The notes: a model not told the origin generated them from the letters alone. Counted from the first letter of the stretch, positions 35,347-42,991 are shown. The stretch is DNA of 64,000 nucleotides from Congzhengia minquanensis (GCF_014384785.1 NZ_JACRSU010000002.1:504283-568282); one strand, 5' to 3'. A program made the numbers and translations.

Positions 35347-35574
35347 ATGGATAAAAAATATTATAAAATTATTGGGAAAAATATTGCTTATTATCGGAAG
35401 CAAAAGCATCTAACCCAAGAGGGGTTTGCAATGCGGGCAAATGTTACAAGGAGTTACATAAGCCAAATAGAAGCTAAAAATTTAGATGTTCTACCCTCTT
35501 TGCCAATGTTAATTCATTTGGGTGAAATACTTGGTATTGAACCTTATTTATTATTGGTTGATAAAAAAACATAA
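35347..35574 (+). CDS. XRE-family transcriptional regulator
   Basis: 75 residues, ATG with GAGGTGAG upstream. Complete helix-turn-helix of the Cro/C1 type: IGKNIAYYRKQKHLTQEGFAMRANVTRSYISQIEAKNLDVLPSLPMLIHLGEIL. Located 85 nt before the PtuA-like gene, it probably controls the defence genes downstream. Confidence 0.85.
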   Translation: MDKKYYKIIGKNIAYYRKQKHLTQEGFAMRANVTRSYISQIEAKNLDVLPSLPMLIHLGEILGIEPYLLLVDKKT

Positions 35575-35658
35575 AAAAATGCTGATATGATTTGCATTGC
35601 TTAGTAATTTTTGGTATAATAGCATTAAACATAATAATAATAGTATGGAGGTGATATA

Positions 35659-36948
35659 GTGCGTATAGAGAATGTGTTTATTAATAATTTTAAAAAAATA
35701 GAGAATTTAAACTTAAAGTTTAATACTGGATTTAATTTAATTATTGGTGACAATAGTTCTGGTAAGACTTCTATTCTTGAAGCAATATCTGTGGCGTTGG
35801 GAGGCTTCTTAGCTGGAATCGACAATATTTCTACTATTCATTTTAATAAAGATGAGATTCGTAGAATAAGTAATTGGACAGGTGATGGTTCTTATAATAT
35901 TCAATATAGTACACCTATACAAGTTCAATGTGATTTAATATTAGATAATGAAAAATTCTCTTTTACTAGAAAAAAGAATAGTATTAAAAGTTCTCGTACC
36001 ACTATTGAACCAAGAGATATTTGTAGGAAAGCTGCATTGTTAGCAGGAGCAGGAAATGATACTTCTGAATTACCAATTATTAGTTATCAAAGTGCCGCAA
36101 GAATGTGGTCTCAAAAAAAAGACAAATGGAATGATCCATTTCAAGACGATTTTTCAAGGGTAGTTGGTTACACTGACTGCTTAGATGAATCGTCAAATAC
36201 AAAGATGCTAACTAATTGGTGTAAAAAAATGGAGCAAATTTCTTGGCAGTTAGACAAAAAAATAGGGGAATATGAAAGTGCTAAATCTGCAATTTCACGT
36301 TTTATTACCTTTATGACAAATCCCGAAGATACAATAGCTCCGTCATCAGAAGCACAAGTTTTTTATGATAAAAGATCAGAGGAATTAATGTGTATAATTG
36401 AAGATGATGTTTTACCATTAAGATTTTTAAGTGCTGGATATCGTTCTATGATTGGAATGGTTTTAGATATTGCCTGTAGGATGTCTATACTTAATCCCAA
36501 TTTATTAGATAAAACATATATGACAAATGGTATTGTATTAATTGATGAGTTAGACTTGCATTTACATCCTAAGTGGCAATGGAAAATAATTGCGGCTTTA
36601 GAAAAAACATTCCCTAATGTTCAATTCATAGCAACAACACATTCATCAATTATATTATCGTCATTTAAGGGGGAGCATATTATATCACTTAATAAAGACG
36701 GTGAAATTGAATATAAGAAACCGGCTTATGGTTATCAAATAAATGACGTTTTAAGTGTTTTACAAGATTCAACTATGAGAGTTCCTTCGATACAGTCTGA
36801 TTTTGTTAAATTTTATAATGCAATTGAATGTCATAATTTACAACTTGCTGAAAATTATTTAAACGAATTAAAACAAAAACTATCAGAAAATGATCCTGAT
36901 ATTACAGGAGCGCAAACAACTCTTGATTTAGAAAAAATGAATGAATGA
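35659..36948 (+). CDS. ptuA: PtuA-like ATPase of a Septu-type defence system
   Basis: 429 residues, GTG start after GGAGGTGAT. ABC/SMC-like ATPase: IIGDNSSGKTSILEA (Walker A, about 28-42), FLSAGYRSMIGMVLDIACRM (signature-like), IVLIDELDLHLHP (Walker B with D-loop, about 294-306) and FIATTHSSIILS (H-loop). This is the overcoming-lysogenisation-defect/PtuA layout. In Septu, PtuA assembles with the HNH nuclease PtuB, and ATP depletion is thought to unleash cleavage of DNA. PtuB follows after 9 nt. No retron reverse transcriptase is nearby, so it is the stand-alone form. Confidence 0.85.
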   Translation: MRIENVFINNFKKIENLNLKFNTGFNLIIGDNSSGKTSILEAISVALGGFLAGIDNISTIHFNKDEIRRISNWTGDGSYNIQYSTPIQVQCDLILDNEKFSFTRKKNSIKSSRTTIEPRDICRKAALLAGAGNDTSELPIISYQSAARMWSQKKDKWNDPFQDDFSRVVGYTDCLDESSNTKMLTNWCKKMEQISWQLDKKIGEYESAKSAISRFITFMTNPEDTIAPSSEAQVFYDKRSEELMCIIEDDVLPLRFLSAGYRSMIGMVLDIACRMSILNPNLLDKTYMTNGIVLIDELDLHLHPKWQWKIIAALEKTFPNVQFIATTHSSIILSSFKGEHIISLNKDGEIEYKKPAYGYQINDVLSVLQDSTMRVPSIQSDFVKFYNAIECHNLQLAENYLNELKQKLSENDPDITGAQTTLDLEKMNE

Positions 36949-36957
36949 GGTTTCTTT

Positions 36958-37602
36958 ATGTTTTATATTATAAAAGGGAAAGAGCCTGTGTCCCTTACAA
37001 AATATAAAAAAGAAAAATTTGCTTATTTTGACGGATTTCGTAATAAAGATGATATACGTCATGCATTATTACAAGAGCAGGGTTATTTATGTGCATATTG
37101 CATGAGACGTATAAATTACTCAGATGATTTAACTATAGAACATTATATACCTCAATCTAAACTAGATAGAATTGGTGCATTGAATTATCAAATAATGTTA
37201 GGCGTATGTAAAACAGATAGGAATTGTGAATTTAAAAACCAAACTTGCGATTCCCACCGAAGGAACTGTGACTTAACAATTAATCCTTGGATTCAGTCTT
37301 CTATTAATGAGATTGAATATGAAGAACATACGGGTAAGATAACATCTAAAAACAATAGAATAAAAATAGATTTGGAAGTAACTTTAAACTTAAACTGTCT
37401 TGAATCAAGATTACCATTAAATAGGAAAGCTGCGCTTGACAGTTTAAAATCATTTATAAGTAAACAGTACAAATGTGGAACATGGACAACAACAATTTTA
37501 AGAAAAATAAAAGACTATTATACAGAAAAAGATACTAATGGAAAATATAAAGAGTATATTGGAATATTAATTTGGTACTTAGATAAGCGTTTACATAGTT
37601 AA
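36958..37602 (+). CDS. ptuB: PtuB-like HNH nuclease of a Septu-type defence system
   Basis: 214 residues. HNH/Cys4 core: LLQEQGYLCAYCMRRINYSDDLTIEHYIPQSKLDR (C-x2-C; I-E-H; about 40-75), with a second Cys set CKTDRNCEFKNQTCDSHRRN. LNCLESRLPLNRKAALDSLKSF is typical of the TIGR02646/PtuB family C-terminal part. Together with the upstream ATPase it forms the standard two-gene Septu module. Terminated 25 nt downstream. Confidence 0.85.
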   Translation: MFYIIKGKEPVSLTKYKKEKFAYFDGFRNKDDIRHALLQEQGYLCAYCMRRINYSDDLTIEHYIPQSKLDRIGALNYQIMLGVCKTDRNCEFKNQTCDSHRRNCDLTINPWIQSSINEIEYEEHTGKITSKNNRIKIDLEVTLNLNCLESRLPLNRKAALDSLKSFISKQYKCGTWTTTILRKIKDYYTEKDTNGKYKEYIGILIWYLDKRLHS

Positions 37603-37626
37603 AATAATAATAAATGTAAAACATTT

Positions 37627-37655
37627 AGAGATACCATTACTGGCATCTCTTTTTT
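37627..37655 (+). terminator. Terminator of the Septu module
   Basis: AGAGATACCA pairs with TGGCATCTCT around TTAC, followed by TTTTT. Confidence 0.85.
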
Positions 37656-37659
37656 ATAT

Positions 37660-37880
37660 TGTTGCCTGCCGTTTGGCGACGCATAAATTAACGGCTTGCT
37701 TATGATTGTCGCTTACCGTAAAGCGACGCATAAATATGCGGTTAGAAATAAATACCGCTGACCGATATGCGGTATATAAATGGTTGGGTCGAAAGTTTAC
37801 CGCTAAACTGTGCAACAGGAATCTTGTAGCTTAGCTATGAGAGGTTTGATGAGCCATGATCACATAATCATCTTGTCGTT
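37660..37880 (+). other. Structured non-coding stretch with repeated hairpins and an IS605-end-like motif
   Basis: Holds GCGACGCATAAAT twice (about 37676 and 37722), a stem GTCGCTT/AAGCGAC, a stem ATACCGC/GCGGTAT (about 37757-37774), and then GAATCTTGTAGCTTAGCTATGAGAGG (about 37821-37846), which resembles the right-end hairpin of the IStron here (CCTTATGACTTTAGTCATGAGAGG). It may be a relic of an IS200/IS605 right end or a structured RNA. Confidence 0.35.
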
Positions 37881-37883
37881 TAC

Positions 37884-37912
37884 TTGATTTAATTGACATT
37901 ATATGTTATAAT
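37884..37912 (+). promoter_or_regulatory. Promoter
   Basis: TTGATT and TATAAT separated by 17 nt, 34 nt before the ATG at 37946. Confidence 0.65.
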
Positions 37913-37945
37913 TTCAATGTAAATTTTTGTATTGGAGAGATGAAA

Positions 37946-38113
37946 ATGTGTAATAAAACAAACAATAATAATGATAATAGCCCCATTAAACAAGAAAATG
38001 ACAAAAACAGAGGAAGACAACAAGTTGAAATAAATACGGCTGAAATTATTAGACACTCACAAGAACCTACAAATTCTTTATCAAAACCAAGACCATCGGA
38101 GGATGGCGAATAA
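37946..38113 (+). CDS. Small polar protein
   Basis: 55 residues, ATG after GGAGAGATG. Asn/Gln-rich and apparently disordered: MCNKTNNNNDNSPIKQENDK...EIIRHSQEPTNSLSKPRPSEDGE. Its stop is 14 nt before the start of the membrane protein that follows. The pair could be co-translated. No family recognised. Confidence 0.5.
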   Translation: MCNKTNNNNDNSPIKQENDKNRGRQQVEINTAEIIRHSQEPTNSLSKPRPSEDGE

Positions 38114-38127
38114 AATGAGGTGATTTT

Positions 38128-38763
38128 ATTTTAGAATTTTTTAAAGAGATTTCTTTAAGTGAGATATTTTTATATTTTACAAGCGGTTATATTTTTACGC
38201 AAATATTTCACTTTATTGTTGCAAACAAAAAGGTTATAGATCAGCAACATATTTTGACACGTTCTATTATTTGTGGATATATACTAACACTGTTTTATAA
38301 AATTATACCCAGTATCACATACAATAATGCTGTTCTTGATACAATGTTATTTTTAATAATATGTGCAATTGCCGGTTATATCACTGCTCAATTTTATGTA
38401 AGCAAGTGGATGAGATGGATTTTAAAGAAATTGAAAATTAAGTCTACTATTAATGAATATATTTGGCGAGATATAGAAGATAAAGATAATGGTTTATGGG
38501 TTAAGGTTGTATCTAAAGAATGTAATTTTGATATATATGGACAACTTGTTTTGTTTGAGCAATTTGAACGCAAACCGATTATTGTGCTTAATCGTTATAT
38601 ATATCGAAATTACAGTGACAAAAAAATAATTAAAGATTTTGACACAGTGCCAACGAAAAGAATTGTTATTGATACCTCTAAATGTGATGTAATAGAATTA
38701 ACTTACGATAAAAATAGCGATAATATTAAAAATCATGTTCAAGAAAGATGTGTGAGAGTATAA
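38128..38763 (+). CDS. Membrane protein, ATT start
   Basis: About 211 residues with N-terminal transmembrane helices: EIFLYFTSGYIFTQIFHFIVA, SIICGYILTLFYKIIP and VLDTMLFLIICAIAGYITAQF. A cytoplasmic C-terminal half has beta strands (LWVKVVSKECNFDIYGQLVLFEQFERKPIIVLNRYIYRN). GAGGTG is 5 nt before ATT 38128, a stop is four codons upstream, and the first TTG (38254) would remove the first two helices. This DUF6338-like plan (membrane helices plus small beta domain) occurs in accessory regions; role unknown. Confidence 0.6.
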   Translation: MLEFFKEISLSEIFLYFTSGYIFTQIFHFIVANKKVIDQQHILTRSIICGYILTLFYKIIPSITYNNAVLDTMLFLIICAIAGYITAQFYVSKWMRWILKKLKIKSTINEYIWRDIEDKDNGLWVKVVSKECNFDIYGQLVLFEQFERKPIIVLNRYIYRNYSDKKIIKDFDTVPTKRIVIDTSKCDVIELTYDKNSDNIKNHVQERCVRV

Positions 38764-38874
38764 CTTTAAATTATTATTTTGAGCAAAATGCTACATTTTG
38801 TTATAATATTTTTGTAGAATTTACCAGTGTTATTTTATATTGATTTGTGCTATAATAATAATGTAGAAATATAT
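38764..38874 (+). promoter_or_regulatory. Promoter region of the ToxIN locus
   Basis: TGCTATAAT at about 38848-38856 is an extended -10 (TGnTATAAT), placing transcription start about 10 nt before the first repeat. Another TATAAT lies upstream near 38801. Confidence 0.6.
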
Positions 38875-38973
38875 GAGGTTACGAAGCCTACCAAAATCGT
38901 ATTAATAGAGGTTACGAAGCCTACCAAAATCGTATTAATAGAGGTTACGAAGCCTACCAAAATCGTATTAATA
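38875..38973 (+). ncRNA. toxI: ToxI-type antitoxin RNA: three 33-nt tandem repeats
   Basis: Three exact, adjacent copies of a 33-nt unit (start GAGGTTACGAAGCC, end CGTATTAATA) at 38875-38907, 38908-38940 and 38941-38973, directly upstream of a ToxN-like toxin. In type III systems each repeat is processed by the toxin into a pseudoknotted RNA that inhibits it. The repeats are followed by a short terminator (GGCAGAC/GTCTGTC-TTT, 38976-38997) that sets the antitoxin to toxin ratio, as in ToxIN and AbiQ. Confidence 0.9.
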
Positions 38974-38975
38974 GA

Positions 38976-39000
38976 GGCAGACCTTGTGTCTGTCTTTATT
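38976..39000 (+). terminator. Leaky terminator between toxI repeats and toxN
   Basis: GGCAGAC-CTTGT-GTCTGTC stem followed by TTTATTC. Position between repeats and toxin is diagnostic for type III toxin-antitoxin loci. Confidence 0.75.
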
Positions 39001-39015
39001 CTTGGGGATATACAT

Positions 39016-39621
39016 ATGATATGGATAGATGTAAATGCAAATTATCTTGATTATTTAAGAAAATTTGAAGACAGAATACCTAAAACTGATTATGGAGAAA
39101 ACAAATACAAGCCATTCTTTGGTGTTTTGTTTGAAGCAGAAGATTTATGCTACATAACACAAGTATCTCATCCTCAACTTCGGCATAATAAATTAAAAAA
39201 CCAATTAGACTTTTATAAAATATATGACCCCAAAAAACTTAATAGACTTATTGCTGTTGTTAATTTAAACTATATGTTCCCTATCCCTAAGTCTGAGATT
39301 TATCCGGTTACAGTCTCAAATATCGAACAGCATCGCACATTTAAGTCGGACAAAGAAAAAAGTCAATATGTAGATTTGTTAAAGCGTGAAATGAAATATA
39401 TCGACACTTTGAATTTGCCCGAAAAGGCCAAAAAGATTTATAATCTTAAATATAATCACCCCACTAACAAAATTTCAGTACGTTGTATTGACTTTAAACG
39501 AATGGAACACTTAGCTCACGACTATATTTTAACATTAGATGAGCGGCTAAAGGGATTTCAAGGGCAATATACCTTTAAAGAAGCTGATTTTGGTAAACCT
39601 GTAGGAAATGAAATATGGTAA
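39016..39621 (+). CDS. toxN: ToxN/AbiQ-like endoribonuclease toxin
   Basis: 201 residues starting at ATG 39016. Family landmarks: WIDVNANYLDYLRKFEDRIPKT, KPFFGVLFEAEDLCYITQVSHP (Y/P-rich beta core), KKLNRLIAVVNLNYMFPIPKSEI, and the C-terminal helix SQYVDLLKREMKYIDT plus KAKKIYNLKYN. These match the ToxN/AbiQ fold, a phage-abortive-infection ribonuclease. A longer frame running through the repeats is not the real start. Resident in a phage, it would act against competing phages. Confidence 0.85.
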   Translation: MIWIDVNANYLDYLRKFEDRIPKTDYGENKYKPFFGVLFEAEDLCYITQVSHPQLRHNKLKNQLDFYKIYDPKKLNRLIAVVNLNYMFPIPKSEIYPVTVSNIEQHRTFKSDKEKSQYVDLLKREMKYIDTLNLPEKAKKIYNLKYNHPTNKISVRCIDFKRMEHLAHDYILTLDERLKGFQGQYTFKEADFGKPVGNEIW

Positions 39622-39867
39622 AAAATTTTTAGAAATAGTTGCATTTATCTATAAATTGTCATATAATTATAATAAGGATATACCATCTTATTAAAATATT
39701 TAATTTCTATAATGATTTGCTAATTAAATTAGTGGAATTTAACACTTGTATTTTTGTTTAAAATGATGTATAATAAGTATGAGCCTAATATAAGTGGGTT
39801 TCAAATGTTTGTTGCTACTCGATATGCAACTAAAAAAAGGTCGAGTTCAAATGTTTAGAACTCTATA

Positions 39868-40109
39868 ATAATTTTATGATATAATAGTTATAGAAAATAA
39901 AGGTGTGGAAACCCAAGACGGTTGCCACGCACAATTAGTTTAACAAATTTTTATATGCAGTTTATCTTTTAGATAAACTACGAAACTTGTCAGCTATCTG
40001 TTGCCGCAGATGGCTACAAAAAAAGAACGAGAAGCCAAGACGATTGACCCTCGTGTATAAGTTAAAGAATAACCGCTACATTTGGACGTGTGGGCGGTTA
40101 TTTCTTTTT
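39868..40109 (+). ncRNA. Type I antitoxin RNA (locus 1)
   Basis: An extended -10 (TGATATAAT, about 39878-39886) starts a ~215-nt RNA that ends at an intrinsic terminator (AATAACCGC/GCGGTTATT then TTCTTTTT, 40068-40109). Its 3' end is antisense to the toxin codons at 40098. The first 61 nt (39868-39928) are identical to 53228-53288 of the second locus. Antisense overlap of the toxin 3' end is the plan of RatA/SR4-like antitoxins. Confidence 0.7.
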
Positions 40110-40187
40110 GCTAAATATAGTATAACAAAGACCAATGATACCAACAATCAGGGTCGTAAAAATAAACAATCCATCATATGTAACCAT
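40098..40187 (-). CDS. Type I toxin, holin-like hydrophobic peptide (locus 1)
   Basis: 29 residues: MVTYDGLFIFTTLIVGIIGL then CYTIFSKKK. One transmembrane helix with a lysine tail, preceded by a very strong AAAGGAGGGG site 4 nt before ATG. This is the TxpA/BsrG/Hol_Tox pattern: a small peptide that damages the membrane when its antisense RNA is lost. The gene has its own promoter (40340-40311) and a long, structured 5' leader. Confidence 0.8.
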   Translation of the reverse strand: MVTYDGLFIFTTLIVGIIGLCYTIFSKKK

Positions 40188-40310
40188 GGCACCCCTCCTT
40201 TCCAGAGGGGAAAGAAACCCTAAGAAACCCTCTATTGCATAGAAGGTCAACCGCCTATATCGTCTATGAAGATGAGTAAAAGTTCAACGATGCTCCTCGT
40301 TCCAAACGGC

Positions 40311-40340
40311 ATTGTATCACATGCTGTTATATTTTGTCAA
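40311..40340 (-). promoter_or_regulatory. Promoter of type I toxin 1
   Basis: On the minus strand TTGACA (40340-40335) and TACAAT (40316-40311), 18-nt spacer. The leader between here and the toxin (about 120 nt) contains stems around the ribosome site (CCTCTGGAAAGGAGGGG region) that could hide it. Confidence 0.75.
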
Positions 40341-40380
40341 GATTTGAGTAAGGTTATAAAAAATTTTTTTCAAAAAACTC

Positions 40381-40422
40381 TTGACTTTTTGCGTTCCAAA
40401 TATTATAATTAATTTATGGAAC
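40381..40422 (+). promoter_or_regulatory. Promoter and operator of the RHH gene
   Basis: TTGACT (40381-40386), 17-nt spacer, TATAAT (40404-40409). An inverted repeat GCGTTCCAAAT (40391-40401) / ATTTATGGAACAC (40411-40423) straddles the -10, as expected for an autoregulatory RHH operator. Confidence 0.7.
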
Positions 40423-40443
40423 ACAGAAAGTGAGGTGAACAAG

Positions 40444-40614
40444 CTGAGTCCACGAACAGGCAGACCAAAAAGTGAAAATCCCAAAAATATTGATTTAAAA
40501 GTTCGTATTGACGAAACAACGAATCGGCAATTGGTTGATTATTGTAAAACTCATAATATAACACGAACAGAGGCTATTAGGATGGGTATTCACTTGATTT
40601 TGTCTACAAAATAA
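40444..40614 (+). CDS. Ribbon-helix-helix (CopG-like) regulator, CTG start
   Basis: 56 residues: MSPRTGRPKSENPKNIDLKVRIDETTNRQLVDYCKTHNITRTEAIRMGIHLIL. NIDLKVRID is the beta strand and the rest forms the two helices of a MetJ/Arc/CopG-type DNA-binding protein. SPRTGRPKSENP is the usual N-terminus of this phage family, so the start is CTG 40444, 6 nt after GAGGTG; GTG at 40435 is inside that site. Confidence 0.75.
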   Translation: MSPRTGRPKSENPKNIDLKVRIDETTNRQLVDYCKTHNITRTEAIRMGIHLILSTK

Positions 40615-40619
40615 AAAAT

Positions 40620-40657
40620 ATGGTGTAACATAACTTTTAGCGGAGCAGTTACACCAT
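40620..40657 (+). promoter_or_regulatory. 10-bp perfect inverted repeat
   Basis: ATGGTGTAAC (40620-40629) and GTTACACCAT (40648-40657) with an 18-nt loop between the RHH gene and the antirepressor; no T-run. Either an operator or a transcript hairpin. Confidence 0.45.
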
Positions 40658-40744
40658 ACGCAGTGAGGATTTATATAATATAAATCTCTTCTATATTATA
40701 TAATACCTCAAATTAAATGTCAATACGAATGGAGGTATTTATAA

Positions 40745-41473
40745 ATGAAAACTGAAATTTCAACTTTTAGTAATGAGAAGTTTGGTAAAATCAGAACTGT
40801 GTATCAAAATGAAAATGTGTGGTTTATTGCATCTGATGTATGCAATATTTTAGAATTGACAAATACAACTGTTGCAATGAATGGATTAGAAGATTTTGAA
40901 AAGGCTAAGTTAAACTTAGGGTTATGTGGTGGTAACACTAACATTATTTCTGAAAGTGGTTTTTACACACTTGTTTTACGTAGTCGTAAACCAATAGCAA
41001 AACCTTTTAGGCTGTGGGTTACACAAGAGGTTCTACCTAGTATTCGTAAACACGGGGCATATATTCAACCGCAAAGAGAATCAGAAGCTATAGACTATTA
41101 CTTTCCTAATTTCTCTGATGGACTTAAGCTTTCAATGGTTAAAGAGCTTCAGCAAAAGAATGCTCAACTACAAGAGTTCTATGATGATTTATTAAGCACA
41201 GATGGACTACTGGATATGAATACTGTAGCAAAAGAACTGGAAATCGGCGAATATGCTTTGTTTGCTTATTTACGTGGTAAGAAAATCTTATTCTACAACA
41301 AAGATATGGTTAATGTTCCATATGAACGTTTTCGCAAAGAGGGCAAATTTAAGGTGAAAGAAACTCCATGCCATGATGGAAAAACAAGAAACGTTACTTA
41401 TGTCACTCGTAAAGGTCTTGATTATATCAGAAAGACTATGCGGAAAGATGGAATGTTGGGGGTGGCAAAATGA
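40745..41473 (+). CDS. Phage antirepressor (BRO-N / KilA-C type)
   Basis: 242 residues, GGAGG before ATG. N-terminal BRO-N domain: FSNEKFGKIRTVYQNENVWFIASDVCNILELTNTTVAMNGL...SESGFYTLVLRSRKPIAKPFRLWVTQEVLPSIRKHGAYI (residues 6-100). C-terminal KilA-C-like part: TDGLLDMNTVAKELEIGEYALFAYLRGKKILFYNKDMVNVPYERFREEG-like. Such proteins interfere with repressors during induction. Overlaps the next gene (ATGA). Confidence 0.9.
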   Translation: MKTEISTFSNEKFGKIRTVYQNENVWFIASDVCNILELTNTTVAMNGLEDFEKAKLNLGLCGGNTNIISESGFYTLVLRSRKPIAKPFRLWVTQEVLPSIRKHGAYIQPQRESEAIDYYFPNFSDGLKLSMVKELQQKNAQLQEFYDDLLSTDGLLDMNTVAKELEIGEYALFAYLRGKKILFYNKDMVNVPYERFRKEGKFKVKETPCHDGKTRNVTYVTRKGLDYIRKTMRKDGMLGVAK

Positions 41474-42006
41474 AAACATATAAAGAATTGTTGGCAATTG
41501 CTAAACCTTTCATTCAAGCGTCTTCACAAATTCCACACGATCCATTATCGTTGTGTAAAAAACTAGGGATTGTTTATAAGTGTAAAATGCAGTATGAGGA
41601 AGATTTTAATGGAGTTAATCCTCTTGTTAACTTCCCCGCTATTCTGTGTAAAAAAGGTAATGGACAATATATAATTTATATAGATGAATCAAGTAAATAT
41701 TGGAGATTTTACTTTTTTCACGAGATTGCTCATTTTCTATTAAAACATGATTTTGATTCTTTGGAAAATGAACAAGAAGCAAATATGTTAGCCTGTATAT
41801 TAATAGCTCCAATGAGTAAATTGCCAGCATCTTTAAAATCCGTGCAGGATTTGATGTATCTTGCAGGATTGCCTATTGGACGAGCAGAAGAATATTGGCA
41901 AGCACTTATTGAAAACGGATATGGGACAGAAAAATTAATGTCTCACTCGGTAAAAGAACTATTAAATATGTCGTTGTATGAACTCTGTGTCGAGTTAACA
42001 AAATGA
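41470..42006 (+). CDS. ImmA/IrrE-family metallopeptidase
   Basis: 178 residues. Zinc motif FFHEIAHFLLKH (HExxH, about 79-90) followed by NEQEANMLACILIAP (downstream Glu/Asn). ImmA cleaves the repressor ImmR on mobile elements; here the partner would be one of the XRE or antirepressor proteins of the same block. Translationally coupled to the antirepressor. Confidence 0.9.
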   Translation: MKTYKELLAIAKPFIQASSQIPHDPLSLCKKLGIVYKCKMQYEEDFNGVNPLVNFPAILCKKGNGQYIIYIDESSKYWRFYFFHEIAHFLLKHDFDSLENEQEANMLACILIAPMSKLPASLKSVQDLMYLAGLPIGRAEEYWQALIENGYGTEKLMSHSVKELLNMSLYELCVELTK

Positions 42007-42081
42007 ATTATAAGACAAAAAATAGGCCATGTTAATGGTCTATTTTTGTATTTAAAATAACTATGAAAGAGAGAAAATATT

Positions 42082-42231
42082 ATGAAAAGATTTATTTTTA
42101 AATTAAGACAAATTCTTCCGTTTATGTATTGGAGTAAGTTCACTACTCCAGATGGTAAAAAACACATAACCATCTGGAGACAGTGTTTTTGTAAACCATT
42201 TAACATTAAACAGTTTACTTTAGCGGATTAG
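42082..42231 (+). CDS. Small conserved phage protein
   Basis: 49 residues: MKRFIFKLRQILPFMYWSKF, then GKKHITIWRQCFCKPFNIKQFTLAD. Basic and aromatic; short proteins of this pattern (LPxMYxSxF..K-H-ITIWRQ) occur in Clostridial phages with unknown function. AAAGAGAG precedes ATG. Its last codons overlap the end of the convergent zinc-ribbon gene. Confidence 0.6.
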   Translation: MKRFIFKLRQILPFMYWSKFTTPDGKKHITIWRQCFCKPFNIKQFTLAD

Positions 42232-42359
42232 TTATATTCAGTTCCGCCGCATTTAGGGCAAGGTGGCATTGTGTCGCTATCATCGTCAAGTGTCACCTGT
42301 TGCCCACAATTAGTACATGTGTATGTACCTTCACCTGGTTTTTCACCTGTTGTTGGCAT
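42228..42359 (-). CDS. Zinc-ribbon protein
   Basis: 43 residues: MPTTGEKPGEGTYTCTNCGQ then QVTLDDDSDTMPPCPKCGGT and EYN. Two CxxC pairs form a rubredoxin-like zinc ribbon (GxYxCxxCGxxVxLD...PPCPxCxGTxY), a common small protein in Firmicutes. AAGGAGG lies 8 nt before ATG. Function unknown. Confidence 0.8.
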   Translation of the reverse strand: MPTTGEKPGEGTYTCTNCGQQVTLDDDSDTMPPCPKCGGTEYN

Positions 42360-42424
42360 ACTACTTTCCTCCTTACCGTATATGATTTTATTTTAATCTA
42401 TATTTTTCGAAAGTAGGTGATCAT

Positions 42425-42667
42425 ATATTTGCTAATGATCATGGTAAAATTTTATTTTTAGTTATTGAAATAATGCAGTTATTGTATAAATATGGCTGTA
42501 CCTATAATAATGCAGAAACCATCTTAGCTATTGTAATTAATACAATTAAGCAGCAACGCGAGGAACTTGAATATAATTCTATTGACGATTTTATAAATGA
42601 AAATAAAACTCATGTTGCTGATAATGATATAGTCAAGCCATTAAATCATGTTGATGGTTTATGTTAG
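42425..42667 (+). CDS. Small hypothetical protein, ATA start
   Basis: About 80 residues: FANDHGKILFLVIEIMQLLYKYGCTYNNAETILAIVINTIKQQREEL...HVDGLC. AGGTGA is 4 nt before ATA 42425; ATG 42473 is an alternative but would cut off the first helix and lacks a ribosome site. Helical; the layout resembles small phage regulators. No family recognised. Confidence 0.5.
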   Translation: MFANDHGKILFLVIEIMQLLYKYGCTYNNAETILAIVINTIKQQREELEYNSIDDFINENKTHVADNDIVKPLNHVDGLC

Positions 42668-42708
42668 TTTTTTGCTTTAATTTAAATTATTTGAAAGGGT
42701 TGATTAAT

Positions 42709-42984
42709 TTGAATATTATTTATAAGCCACGTAATTCCGGCAAGACCACTGACTTAATCAAAATATCTGCCGAAAAAAATATTCCTATTTTATGTTTTAG
42801 TAGCAGTATATCGTCGTACATTATTAGTCTTGCAAAAGAATTAAATTTACGTATCCCTAAACCAATTGCACTCCATGATTATGCAAATCATGTAGTTGAT
42901 AATGTTATTATAGACGATGCAGAATATGTATTACAGTGTTTGCTCAATTCAAATATAGAGGCTATGAGTATTACTCATGTATGA
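42709..42984 (+). CDS. Small P-loop-like protein, possibly truncated
   Basis: 91 residues, TTG start after GAAAGGG. NIIYKPRNSGKTTDLIKISAEKNIPILCF has a Walker A (RNSGKTT) near the N-terminus, then LRIPKPIALHDYANHVVDNVIIDDAEYVLQCLL gives a Walker-B-like VIIDDAE. This looks like the front part of a nucleotidase/helicase domain of about 90 residues, or a stand-alone ATP-binding protein common in phages. Confidence 0.55.
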   Translation: MNIIYKPRNSGKTTDLIKISAEKNIPILCFSSSISSYIISLAKELNLRIPKPIALHDYANHVVDNVIIDDAEYVLQCLLNSNIEAMSITHV

Positions 42985-42991
42985 ACAATGA

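Noticed and set aside
36958..37602. Homing endonuclease for the HNH gene after PtuA
   Set aside because: Its Cys-rich core, C-terminal family pattern and coupling to a PtuA-like ATPase match PtuB, not an intron endonuclease.
38875..38973. Short CRISPR array
   Set aside because: The three 33-nt units are directly adjacent with no spacers and lie before a ToxN-like gene; they are ToxI repeats.
38827..39015. Long N-terminal extension of the toxin through the repeats
   Set aside because: The repeats are 33 nt, a multiple of three, so they stay open by chance; toxin homology begins at ATG 39016.
39987..40223. 78-codon plus-strand ORF
   Set aside because: It covers the antitoxin RNA terminator and is antisense to the toxin; composition is not protein-like and there is no ribosome site.
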